From SZAS-7 sp964514655 (lineage in GTDB: Bacteria > Chlamydiota > Chlamydiia > Chlamydiales > FEN-1388): a DNA stretch of 13,053 nt. The notes under the pieces were generated by a model that saw nothing but the letters and a program-made list of their open reading frames with translations, was not told the origin of the DNA and made no database searches. Of this stretch, positions 1 through 6,734 are shown one piece after another (positions within the stretch are counted from its first letter, which is position 1; every line of letters begins with the position of its first letter). The stretch is from the NCBI GenBank assembly GCA_964514655.1, contig CAZEQY010000043.1:1-13053 (forward strand), read 5' to 3'. Made by a program: the position numbers and the translations under genes.

Positions 1-181
1 ATCTATTAAAAATTAGCACCTGTTTGCTTGTACACTACTCATTTATACTGTCAAAGACCGTCTTGCGTCTTATGCGCAAGTTTCGCAGATTTTGTCATAT
101 CGTGCGAAAGATGGCATAAATTTACAGAAGCGCTTGATTTTATGCAAGCACATCGCGAAAAAAATCCGAAATTTTGTGAAA
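1..181. other. Non-coding left edge with short stem-loops
   Basis: I see no convincing coding region here. The stretch lies beyond the 3' end of the flavoprotein gene. It carries three adjacent inverted repeats: 62-67 with 75-80 (CTTGCG/CGCAAG, 7-nt loop), 81-87 with 103-109 (TTTCGCA/TGCGAAA, 15-nt loop), and 132-136 with 145-149 (GCTTG/CAAGC, 8-nt loop). The first and third resemble each other, with CTTG, then a T-rich loop ending in ATG, then CAAG. A TATACT hexamer at 44-49 could be a plus-strand -10 box, but no good -35 lies upstream. None of the hairpins has a clean T-run after it on either strand, so I do not call a terminator. It may be a small RNA, the 3' region of a gene outside the window, or plain spacer. 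Confidence 0.4.
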
Positions 182-1630
182 TTAACGACCAAATATTTTC
201 TTAACGAATGGCAAAATAGTGTCTGAGAACCACTTGTAGGCAGCTTTATAGACAATCTGACTGTACGTTGGATATGGATGAATAATATCGCTAAGTTTGC
301 GAAGTGGAAGCCCATATTTCATCGCATATGAAACTTCAAGTAGCATATCAGCAGCAATTGGCGCAACAATACTTGCACCTAAGATCCTACTAGACAATCG
401 CTTAGTAACAATCTTCACAAAACCATCAGTCCTTGCTTGGCATAATGCCATATCAGACTCACTAAGCGGAATTGTCACTGTAGCAATACTGTGAGCACCA
501 TATTGCTCAATCGCCTGTTCTTCAGTAAGGCCAATACTTGCAACTTCAGGATCAGTAAATATAACCCTAGGTATTTGCTGCTTTACATCTATCTTTGACC
601 GAAAGGGCCAGGGTAAAAGAATGTTTTTAAGCACGGTGTGGGCCTGATTTATGGCTGCATGCGTAAAATATGCACGACCAGAAGCATCTTGAGCTACCCA
701 TATATGACCTATATTTGTCCTGCCGTAGGCATCAAACAATATCCCATCATCATTATAGGCAACTTCAGCCTTATCCAGATCTAGATCACAAAACTTTGGC
801 CTCTGGCCTGTAGCTATAAGTAGCTGCTGCACATGAAGTTCATATTCTTTTTCATCAGACTTGTGTTTTACGTTAATTCCTATCTTTTCATTTTCCTTGC
901 TTATGCGAGTCACCTGGTGGCCAAGATATATTTCCACCCCTTCCTTAACAAGTGCCGACTGTACAGACTTGCAGACTTCCGGCTCTTCATTCTTAAGCAA
1001 ATAATCTGCTTGCTCTATAAGAATAACCGTACTTCCTAGACGCTTAAAAGCTTGAGCTAGCTCACAGCCCGTTTCTCCACCCCCAATTATTGCAAGTGAG
1101 GCGGGTATTTCCGAGAGGGAAAAAATTGTTTCCTTAGTATAGTAGCTCACTTCATCCAGCCCCTTTATAGAAGGTATGATGGGGCAAGAGCCTGTAGCTA
1201 TGATGATGTTTTTAGCTGAAAAGGTAGATTTAGCGTTGCTATAGTCTATTACCTGTACCGTATATGGATCTAAAAATGAAGCCTTACCATAGAAGGTCTG
1301 TACACCTAAAGATCTTAATGCCTGTGGGTTATTTCGACTCTCGACAGCGTCTAGCACTTCGCGAACTCGGCCTAGCACTCGATTGGACTGAAAGGCGCTG
1401 ATGCGCATATCTATGCCAAAAAGGCTAGAGCGCCATACTTCGTGAGCGATAGTACTTGAGGCGATAAGAGCTTTACTAGCAAGTGCTGTATAGCTTGCCG
1501 TTTCGCAAGAGGAGGGCCCCTTATCTATAACAAGCACCTTTTTGCCGGCTTTTGCAAGCCCTGTAGCAATCTCAATACCCGCTCTACCGGCTCCGATAAC
1601 AATAGCGTAAAACTTATTTTGAGTCTCCAT
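182..1630 (-). CDS. Pyridine nucleotide-disulfide oxidoreductase-family flavoprotein lacking the redox disulfide
   Basis: This is a 482-residue FAD protein with the layout of dihydrolipoamide dehydrogenase, mercuric reductase and soluble transhydrogenase. It has an FAD-binding GAGRAG (13-18), an ATGS (145-148), an NAD(P)-binding GGGETG (183-188) with an acidic E206 ending the second strand, a second ATG (273-275) and a C-terminal dimerisation domain (about 350-470). The active site is altered. Counting back from the conserved Ser-Lys (52-53), the two redox Cys positions hold Thr44 and Ala49. The HAHPTLSE-type motif reads HPYPTYSQ (451-458), with Tyr and Gln where the catalytic His and Glu sit. 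Disulfide chemistry is therefore unlikely. Flavin-mediated hydride transfer, as in SthA, is possible but inferred. I chose the ATG at 1630. An upstream start would add 28 residues with no family match and would overlap ddl. It probably shares a transcript with ddl, 43 bases upstream. Confidence 0.88.
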   Translation of the reverse strand: METQNKFYAIVIGAGRAGIEIATGLAKAGKKVLVIDKGPSSCETASYTALASKALIASSTIAHEVWRSSLFGIDMRISAFQSNRVLGRVREVLDAVESRNNPQALRSLGVQTFYGKASFLDPYTVQVIDYSNAKSTFSAKNIIIATGSCPIIPSIKGLDEVSYYTKETIFSLSEIPASLAIIGGGETGCELAQAFKRLGSTVILIEQADYLLKNEEPEVCKSVQSALVKEGVEIYLGHQVTRISKENEKIGINVKHKSDEKEYELHVQQLLIATGQRPKFCDLDLDKAEVAYNDDGILFDAYGRTNIGHIWVAQDASGRAYFTHAAINQAHTVLKNILLPWPFRSKIDVKQQIPRVIFTDPEVASIGLTEEQAIEQYGAHSIATVTIPLSESDMALCQARTDGFVKIVTKRLSSRILGASIVAPIAADMLLEVSYAMKYGLPLRKLSDIIHPYPTYSQIVYKAAYKWFSDTILPFVKKIFGR

Positions 1631-1673
1631 AATGCTACAGATACATGAGCAGGGCTTAAATTCAAAGAAATAT

Positions 1674-2735
1674 TTACGCCTGGATGAGGGAGCGCTCCAC
1701 TCTATGCCGCTCAATAGCTAGCTGTATAAGACGATCAACAAGGTCGCTATAGCTTAAGCCACTTGCCTGCCATAGCTTGGGATACATGCTTGTGTTTGTA
1801 AAGCCAGGAATAGTGTTGATCTCATTAACCAAAAGCTTGCCATCATTACGCAAGAAAAAGTCAACGCGCGCCATGCCGGCGCAAGAAAGCACCTCAAAAG
1901 CACATATTGCAAGCTCTTGCACCTGGTGAGTTTCGCTTGCAGTAAGTGAAGCCGGTATCTCTAGTTTAAGCTTATCGTCAAGATACTTTGCCTCAAAATC
2001 ATAAAACTCATAAGAGGTAATGACTTCACCGGGAAGAGAGGCAATAGGAGCATCATTTCCAAGTACAGCACATTCTATTTCTCTTCCTACCACACACTCT
2101 TCAACCAAAATTTTGCGATCATACATAAACGCCTTGTCAATAGCCTGTACAAGCTCTTCTTCAGTTTTTGCTTTTGTTACGGCAACGGATGAGCCAAGGT
2201 TTGCAGGCTTTACAAAAAGCGGCAATCCAAGCTCTTCAATCAAACATTCCGGGCTAAGGCTATTGCGATGCTGGGCATAAAGCGTACGAAAGTGCGCTAC
2301 CGGAATGCCTGCATCTCGCAAAATTCGTTTTTGTATATCTTTATCCATGCCGATGGCAGAACCACATACATCAGCCCCAACAAAAGGTATACGAGCAAGC
2401 TTTAAAAACCCTTGCACAGTGCCATCTTCGCCGTAAGGGCCATGTAGAACAGGAAAAACAACATCAAGCTTGCTTTCTGGTAGTGTGACAGGTGCTTTTG
2501 TAGTAACAGGAACGCACATCTCTGTTTCGCCTGTAAGTAACCCTTGCGTATTTTGCGATAACAGTAATTCCGCCCCAATCGTATGCCAATGCCCGGACTT
2601 GTCGATAAAAATAGCTACAGGTTCATACTTTGCAGGATCTAAGGCAGTTATGACATTTTTTGCTGAAACAAGCGACACCTGATGTTCACAAGATACGCCC
2701 CCACATAGCACTCCGACACGCAATTTATTTCCCAT
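1674..2735 (-). CDS. ddl: D-alanine--D-alanine ligase
   Basis: A cytosolic ATP-grasp enzyme that joins two D-alanines with ATP to make the dipeptide used by MurF for peptidoglycan precursor. The 353-residue length is normal for the family. It shows an N-terminal GGVSCEHQVS (12-21), HGPYGEDG (98-105), the ATP-grasp strand LFVKPANLGSS (173-183), and the omega-loop EAKYL (248-252), whose Lys-Tyr is typical of D-Ala-D-Ala ligases rather than the D-lactate type. The magnesium/ATP motif NEINTIPGFT is at 304-313. All key residues look intact. The start is the ATG at 2735, preceded by GGTGGA. It is a free-standing gene; in Chlamydia the ligase is fused to MurC, so this may be an unfused arrangement or a second copy. 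It is followed on the same strand by the flavoprotein gene after 43 bases. A consensus -10 box lies upstream. Confidence 0.96.
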   Translation of the reverse strand: MGNKLRVGVLCGGVSCEHQVSLVSAKNVITALDPAKYEPVAIFIDKSGHWHTIGAELLLSQNTQGLLTGETEMCVPVTTKAPVTLPESKLDVVFPVLHGPYGEDGTVQGFLKLARIPFVGADVCGSAIGMDKDIQKRILRDAGIPVAHFRTLYAQHRNSLSPECLIEELGLPLFVKPANLGSSVAVTKAKTEEELVQAIDKAFMYDRKILVEECVVGREIECAVLGNDAPIASLPGEVITSYEFYDFEAKYLDDKLKLEIPASLTASETHQVQELAICAFEVLSCAGMARVDFFLRNDGKLLVNEINTIPGFTNTSMYPKLWQASGLSYSDLVDRLIQLAIERHRVERSLIQA

Positions 2736-2780
2736 TTTCCACCATAGTTTTCAACGCGGCCATTGTGGCACACCTACCTA

Positions 2781-2809
2781 ATTATACTCAATTAACCACG
2801 CAGGTCGCG
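2781..2809 (-). promoter_or_regulatory. Candidate ddl promoter
   Basis: On the minus strand the sequence TATAAT (2786 down to 2781) matches the sigma-70/sigma-66 -10 consensus exactly. It lies about 45 bases before the ddl ATG, predicting a leader of roughly 38 nt. The -35 region (about 2804-2809) is poor and is occupied by a repeated GC-rich motif, which suggests that promoter strength may depend on another factor. Only the -10 box is well supported. Confidence 0.45.
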
Positions 2810-2822
2810 AAGAGCGCGAAGA
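2806..2822. repeat. Tandem octamer repeat CGCGAAGA at the ddl -35 region
   Basis: CGCGAAGA occurs at 2806-2813 and again at 2815-2822, separated by one G, giving a 9-bp period. The pair overlaps the expected -35 position of the ddl promoter. Direct repeats of this size can be operator half-sites, but two copies of eight bases may be chance and no regulator is identified. Confidence 0.3.
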
Positions 2823-2888
2823 TAAAAAAGAAAAATAGATACACCCATTCAAGTTCAAGAGTTAGTTTTGAATTTCGCACCTCTGCTA

Positions 2889-2918
2889 TTGCCAGAAGAG
2901 TGCCCTAAGTGCTATCAT
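2889..2918 (+). promoter_or_regulatory. Candidate promoter for the kinase-like gene, possibly leaderless
   Basis: TTGCCA (2889-2894) and TATCAT (2913-2918) are separated by 18 bases and read as a fair sigma-70-type promoter. Transcription would start about 7 bases after the -10 box, at or next to the ATG at 2925. No Shine-Dalgarno sequence precedes that ATG, which fits a leaderless message. This is a prediction from motif spacing only. Confidence 0.4.
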
Positions 2919-2924
2919 TGTTAC

Positions 2925-3857
2925 ATGAATTTGCCTTCAACAAAAAAATCTTTTCCTCGCTTATCGCATCTTGTGTGGATTTTGCTGTTTGTGATATGCG
3001 CTCGCGTAAGCTACTACTGGCTTTCAGATGGCTTTAGCGTATCCAAAATTGCAAATACCTTTCCTGTAACTAGCGAGTGGCAACTTCCCACACCTTCAAA
3101 AGATGAACTTCAGCAAATTTCAGCCATCTGTTCAGAACAATTTCACTATCTTGGTAAAGGCTCTCAGGCATATGCCTTTTTAAATGACGACAAGCGGCAT
3201 GTCCTAAAGCTCTTTAAGTGCTATCACCTGCAGCCTGTTGGCTGGATTGCAAAAATACCCTTACCAGAAGCTCTAGACACCTCAAGGCAAGTAGCCCTAG
3301 ATAAGCGCTACAAAAAGATAAACGACACACTACATAGCTATAAGATAGCTGCAAAATATCTAAAAGATGAGTGCGGCATTATTGCCATGGAAATTTTGCC
3401 AACTTCTGGGATCGACCAAGAGGTTACGCTTTTTGACAAGCTTGGCCGCAAACACACTATAAACCTTGGACAGTACGGCTTTATCCTGCAACGGCGCGCC
3501 GATCTCATCTATCCAAAACTTGCAAACTGGATTGCAACTCAAGACCTTACCTCTGCAAAAAAGGCCATAAGCTCAATAGTTGCCCTCGTTGTACAGCGCA
3601 GCAAAAAAGGCATTCAAGACTCTGACCCAGACCTTCACAAAAATGCAGGCCTCATAGGCACAACGGCTATGTTTATAGACCTTGGCAGCTTTCACCAAAA
3701 CCCCCTTGCAAAGACCGAAGAAGTCTACACCCAGGACCTTCGCAAAATCACAAATCGCCTCAAAGAATGGCTAGAAAAACAATCTCCAGAACTTGCAAAA
3801 CACCTTGAGGAAGAAATCACGAACGCCTCAAAATCCCGCTGGAAAAAACCTACTTAA
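2925..3857 (+). CDS. Membrane-anchored protein-kinase-like-fold protein
   Basis: A 310-residue protein with a short basic N-terminus, one hydrophobic helix (about 14-32), then a globular domain. The domain has kinase-like landmarks: a glycine-rich stretch GKGSQAYAF (77-85), a strand HVLKLFK carrying a candidate ATP-binding Lys95, a segment GIQDSDPDLHKN (229-240) resembling a catalytic Asp...Asn loop, and IDLGSF (251-256) at the DFG position with Asp252. The Asp-to-Asn spacing differs from HRDxxxxN kinases, so the relationship is distant, closer to atypical sugar or small-molecule kinases. Substrate and activity are unknown. The signal-anchor helix and the charge before it suggest one membrane pass, but topology is not certain. 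I prefer the ATG at 2925 to the TTG at 2868, because the extra 19 residues look unnatural ahead of the membrane helix. The 3' end overlaps the zinc-ribbon gene by 8 bp, tail to tail. Confidence 0.75.
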   Translation: MNLPSTKKSFPRLSHLVWILLFVICARVSYYWLSDGFSVSKIANTFPVTSEWQLPTPSKDELQQISAICSEQFHYLGKGSQAYAFLNDDKRHVLKLFKCYHLQPVGWIAKIPLPEALDTSRQVALDKRYKKINDTLHSYKIAAKYLKDECGIIAMEILPTSGIDQEVTLFDKLGRKHTINLGQYGFILQRRADLIYPKLANWIATQDLTSAKKAISSIVALVVQRSKKGIQDSDPDLHKNAGLIGTTAMFIDLGSFHQNPLAKTEEVYTQDLRKITNRLKEWLEKQSPELAKHLEEEITNASKSRWKKPT

Positions 3858-4122
3858 AAAGGTCATCAAAGCGCTTTTTGGCATTATCACTTTTAATAGG
3901 CGTATGTGTGCCAAGGAGTGAAAATTCGTCGCAAAAATTGCTTTTTGCTCGATCGGCGATATAGTCTGTGCCGGGAACCATGCAGTCATTTGGCATACCA
4001 ATCTTATAGAACTTACAGTTTTTACAGCAGTGAAGATCGGCAAGGCACGCATCACAGGATGCTCTAAAGCTTACTTTGCCGTCAGGAAGATCTAGTTTTG
4101 CACCACAATTCCAACATTCCAT
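3850..4122 (-). CDS. Small cysteine-rich zinc-ribbon protein
   Basis: A 90-residue soluble protein with nine cysteines. CxxC pairs at 3/6 and 23/26 are spaced like one zinc ribbon. A second cluster has CxxC at 33/36, then Cys47 and Cys64, ending in a KSNFCDEF-like segment (60-67). That second part resembles a pattern (CxxCxFY...C...NFC.F) I have seen in small bacterial zinc proteins of unknown function. The C-terminal tail (70-90) is charged. The start is the ATG at 4122, preceded by GAGG at a good distance; a TTG 12 bases upstream would sit on that ribosome-binding site and is rejected. It is divergent from kbl with only 32 bases between them, and its 3' end overlaps the kinase-like gene. 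Nucleic-acid or protein binding is plausible, but no function can be assigned. Confidence 0.82.
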   Translation of the reverse strand: MECWNCGAKLDLPDGKVSFRASCDACLADLHCCKNCKFYKIGMPNDCMVPGTDYIADRAKSNFCDEFSLLGTHTPIKSDNAKKRFDDLFK

Positions 4123-4154
4123 AAATATCCTCAAATCTGTTATGGGATTGTAGT

Positions 4155-5342
4155 ATGAAGCAGAAATTTTTTCAACAGCTTGCCAATCAAACCGAAGAGC
4201 TTAAAGAGCAGGGACTATTTAAGCTAGAGCGCATTATCACATCTCCTCAAGAAGCAATTATCCGTCTTGAAAATGGCAAAAGCGTACTAAACCTCTCGGC
4301 CAATAACTACCTTGGTCTATCAAATAGCCAAGAGCTCATTCATAGCGCCCAAAAAGCACTACAAGAACATGGATTTGGCATGTCTTCAGTGCGTTTTATC
4401 TGTGGCACACAAGACGTTCATAAAGAGCTTGAAATGCGGCTCAGCAACTTTCTTGGAACAGAAGATACAATTCTCTACTCCTCCTGCTTTGACGCAAATG
4501 GCGGACTTTTTGAAACCCTTTTATCAGATGAAGACGCTGTCTTTAGCGACGCATTAAATCATGCAAGTATCATCGATGGCATCCGCCTTTGTAAGGCAAA
4601 GCGCTATCGCTATAACAACAACGACATGCACGATCTAGAAGCAAAACTTAAAGAGGCAAAAGATTGTCGCTATCGCCTAATAGCTACAGACGGCGTTTTT
4701 TCTATGGATGGCATCATTGCAAATCTACAAGGCATTACAGACCTTGCTGAAAAGTATGATGCCCTTGTTATGGTTGATGACTCCCACGCTACAGGTTTTA
4801 TAGGCAAAAAAGGGCGCGGCTCGCATGAAGCATGCAATGTGATGAATCGCATAGACATCCTTACAGGAACTCTTGGAAAAGCACTCGGCGGCGCATCAGG
4901 CGGCTACACATCAGGCCCAAAGGCTATCATAGAGTGGCTAAGACAGCGCTCTCGTCCCTATTTATTTTCTAACTCGCTCATGCCCGCTATCGCCGCCACA
5001 ACACTTAGCGTATTAGATATCGTTGAAACAAGTGATCATCTTCGCAAAAAGCTACATGATAACAGCCACTATTTTCGCACGAAGATGCAAAACTTAGGCT
5101 TTAGGATCCCTCCCGGCTCACACCCCATAATTCCCGTACTACTTGGCGATGCAAAACTTGCCTCTACCATGGCTAAAAGGCTTTTAGATGAAGGGATATA
5201 TGTCATCAGCTTTAGCTATCCTGTAGTCCCAAAAGACGAGGCGCGAATCCGCACCCAAATGTCTGCAGGACACAACAAAGAACACCTTGATAAAGCAATT
5301 CATGCATTTGAAAAAATAGGCAAAGAGTTACAGATCATATGA
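4155..5342 (+). CDS. kbl: Glycine C-acetyltransferase (2-amino-3-ketobutyrate CoA ligase)
   Basis: A PLP enzyme of the alpha-oxoamine synthase family, 395 residues against 398 in E. coli. It cleaves 2-amino-3-ketobutyrate with CoA to give glycine and acetyl-CoA, the second step of threonine degradation. Visible motifs are the Schiff-base lysine in TGTLGKALGG (K242), the cofactor motif VDDSHATGF (207-215) with Asp208 and His211, and DALNHASIIDGIR (132-144). All expected active-site residues align with E. coli KBL at an offset of two. The start is the ATG at 4155, with a modest GGGA upstream. A possible -35, TTGCAC, lies at 4098-4103 inside the divergent zinc-ribbon gene, but no clear -10 follows it. 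The gene overlaps tdh by ATGA, so the two are surely co-transcribed and probably translationally coupled. Confidence 0.97.
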   Translation: MKQKFFQQLANQTEELKEQGLFKLERIITSPQEAIIRLENGKSVLNLSANNYLGLSNSQELIHSAQKALQEHGFGMSSVRFICGTQDVHKELEMRLSNFLGTEDTILYSSCFDANGGLFETLLSDEDAVFSDALNHASIIDGIRLCKAKRYRYNNNDMHDLEAKLKEAKDCRYRLIATDGVFSMDGIIANLQGITDLAEKYDALVMVDDSHATGFIGKKGRGSHEACNVMNRIDILTGTLGKALGGASGGYTSGPKAIIEWLRQRSRPYLFSNSLMPAIAATTLSVLDIVETSDHLRKKLHDNSHYFRTKMQNLGFRIPPGSHPIIPVLLGDAKLASTMAKRLLDEGIYVISFSYPVVPKDEARIRTQMSAGHNKEHLDKAIHAFEKIGKELQII

Positions 5343-6364
5343 AGGCAATAGGAAAGCTGTATAAAAAACCAGGCCTTTGGCTCTATGAAGCCGACATGCC
5401 TACTTGTGGCCCTAACGACCTACTTATACAAGTAAAAAAAACCTCCCTCTGCGGAACAGACCTACACATATATAACTGGGACGAATGGGCACAAAAGACG
5501 ATACCGGTTCCTATGACAGTGGGTCATGAGTTTATGGGGACCGTAGTTGAAGTGGGGACAAATGTAGAAGGCTTTACAATAGGTGAGCGCGTATCCGGAG
5601 AGGGCCATATTGTCTGCGGTCACTGCCGAAGCTGCCGAGCAGGAACATTTCACCTTTGTCCGCACACACAAGGACTTGGGGTAAATCGTCCCGGCTGCTT
5701 TGCTGAATATCTTGCCCTTCCTGCTTTTAATGCCTATAAAATACCAGGAGAAGTTCCTGACGATGTTGGTGCAATCCTTGACCCATTAGGAAATGCTGCT
5801 CATACTGCCCTTTCATTTGACCTTGTCGGCGAAGATGTGTTGATAACAGGAGCTGGCTCTATAGGCCTTATGGCAGCACTTATTGCCAAAAAAATTGGTG
5901 CACGCAACATTGTAATAACTGATATCAATGAAAAGAGGCTAGAGCTTGCTAAAAAGCTTGGAGTCACAAGAGCAATAAATACCAAGAGATGCCCACTTTC
6001 GCAAGTACTAGAAGAGCTAGCTATAGAAGATGGCTTTCGTGTAGGCCTTGAAATGTCCGGCGCACAAGCTGCTTTAGACGAAATGATAGACGCTATGGCA
6101 CCGGGAGGCAAGATCGCCTTACTCGGTATTTTGCCATCTAAAACCATTGTCGACGGCACAAAACTTATCTTCAAAAGTCTCTACCTAAAAGGCATCTACG
6201 GACGCGAGATGTTTGAAACCTGGCACAAAGTGATTGCCCTACTGCAAGAGGGTCTAGACGTCTTGAGCCTCATCACCCACAGATTCCCTGCCGAAGAATT
6301 TGAAAAAGGGTTTGAATTAATGCAACGAGGCGAATCTGAAAAGGTGGTTCTTAGTTGGCAATAA
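5339..6364 (+). CDS. tdh: L-threonine 3-dehydrogenase, zinc-dependent
   Basis: A cytosolic medium-chain dehydrogenase of 341 residues, the same length as E. coli Tdh. It oxidises L-threonine to 2-amino-3-ketobutyrate with NAD+. The catalytic zinc site is intact (Cys38, His63, Glu64), as is the structural zinc site (Cys93, Cys96, Cys99, Cys107). The NAD fold shows GAGSIG (171-176) followed by Asp195, the residue that selects NAD over NADP. The unstable product is passed to Kbl; the ATGA junction with kbl at 5339-5342 supports coordinated synthesis of the partners. Gene order is kbl then tdh, as in E. coli. The last 14 bases overlap the 3' end of the convergent small membrane-protein gene, and I see no terminator after tdh. 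Confidence 0.97.
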   Translation: MKAIGKLYKKPGLWLYEADMPTCGPNDLLIQVKKTSLCGTDLHIYNWDEWAQKTIPVPMTVGHEFMGTVVEVGTNVEGFTIGERVSGEGHIVCGHCRSCRAGTFHLCPHTQGLGVNRPGCFAEYLALPAFNAYKIPGEVPDDVGAILDPLGNAAHTALSFDLVGEDVLITGAGSIGLMAALIAKKIGARNIVITDINEKRLELAKKLGVTRAINTKRCPLSQVLEELAIEDGFRVGLEMSGAQAALDEMIDAMAPGGKIALLGILPSKTIVDGTKLIFKSLYLKGIYGREMFETWHKVIALLQEGLDVLSLITHRFPAEEFEKGFELMQRGESEKVVLSWQ

Positions 6365-6686
6365 GCTCTCGTTCTTCTGGTTTTTTAGCAACTGTTTGAA
6401 TGCGCATTGCTCCCCAGCCTATTGCTCCAAGAAGAGATAGCCCAGCAGCAACCCCCGCAAAAACAACTGCCATCCTACCATCAAACGACACCTCTTGGAC
6501 AATTTGCATACATGCTGTGGTATTTGTCTGATTAAGGCAAAGAGTTCCGACTTGCTGAAAAGCCGTTTGCACCTTGTTGACAAGTAAAGCTGCCGTGCCA
6601 CTTACTATTGCAGGCAACGCCGTGCAGAGCATGCCATACCCATCTACAGCATGATCAGAACAGCAACATCTTTTACAGCGACTCAT
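6351..6686 (-). CDS. Small cysteine-rich protein with two membrane helices
   Basis: A 111-residue protein of no family I recognise. The N-terminus carries a cysteine cluster (Cys4, 7, 8, 9) with basic residues. A first hydrophobic segment spans about 18-36. A polar connecting region follows, with Cys50 and Cys59 and two NxT sequences. A second glycine/alanine-rich hydrophobic segment spans about 72-95, and the tail is charged. It is probably an inner-membrane hairpin; the loop of some 35 residues could hold a disulfide if it faces the periplasm. The loop is longer than in the classical bilobed domain of chlamydial inclusion-membrane proteins. The start is the ATG at 6686, preceded by a perfect AGGAGG five bases upstream; no earlier start is needed. 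It lies 48 bases after the dedA-family gene on the same strand, probably in one transcript. Confidence 0.75.
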   Translation of the reverse strand: MSRCKRCCCSDHAVDGYGMLCTALPAIVSGTAALLVNKVQTAFQQVGTLCLNQTNTTACMQIVQEVSFDGRMAVVFAGVAAGLSLLGAIGWGAMRIQTVAKKPEERELIAN

Positions 6687-6734
6687 AGTATCCTCCTGGA
6701 TAGCCTTAGAGCTTACCATACACAAGAGAATGTG

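Noticed and set aside
70..315. 81-residue minus-strand frame at the left edge
   Set aside because: It mostly overlaps the flavoprotein coding sequence in another frame and shows no recognisable motif.
1631..1714. 28-residue N-terminal extension of the flavoprotein
   Set aside because: The extra residues match nothing in the family, overlap ddl, and the FAD motif follows the ATG at 1630 at the usual distance.
5800..6174. 124-residue minus-strand open frame inside tdh
   Set aside because: It lies wholly opposite a well-conserved gene, has no ribosome-binding site that I can see, and a composition expected of an antisense frame.
6351..6686. Chlamydial inclusion-membrane (Inc) protein
   Set aside because: Inc proteins have two hydrophobic lobes with a very short turn; here the loop is about 35 residues with cysteines, so the label would be speculative.
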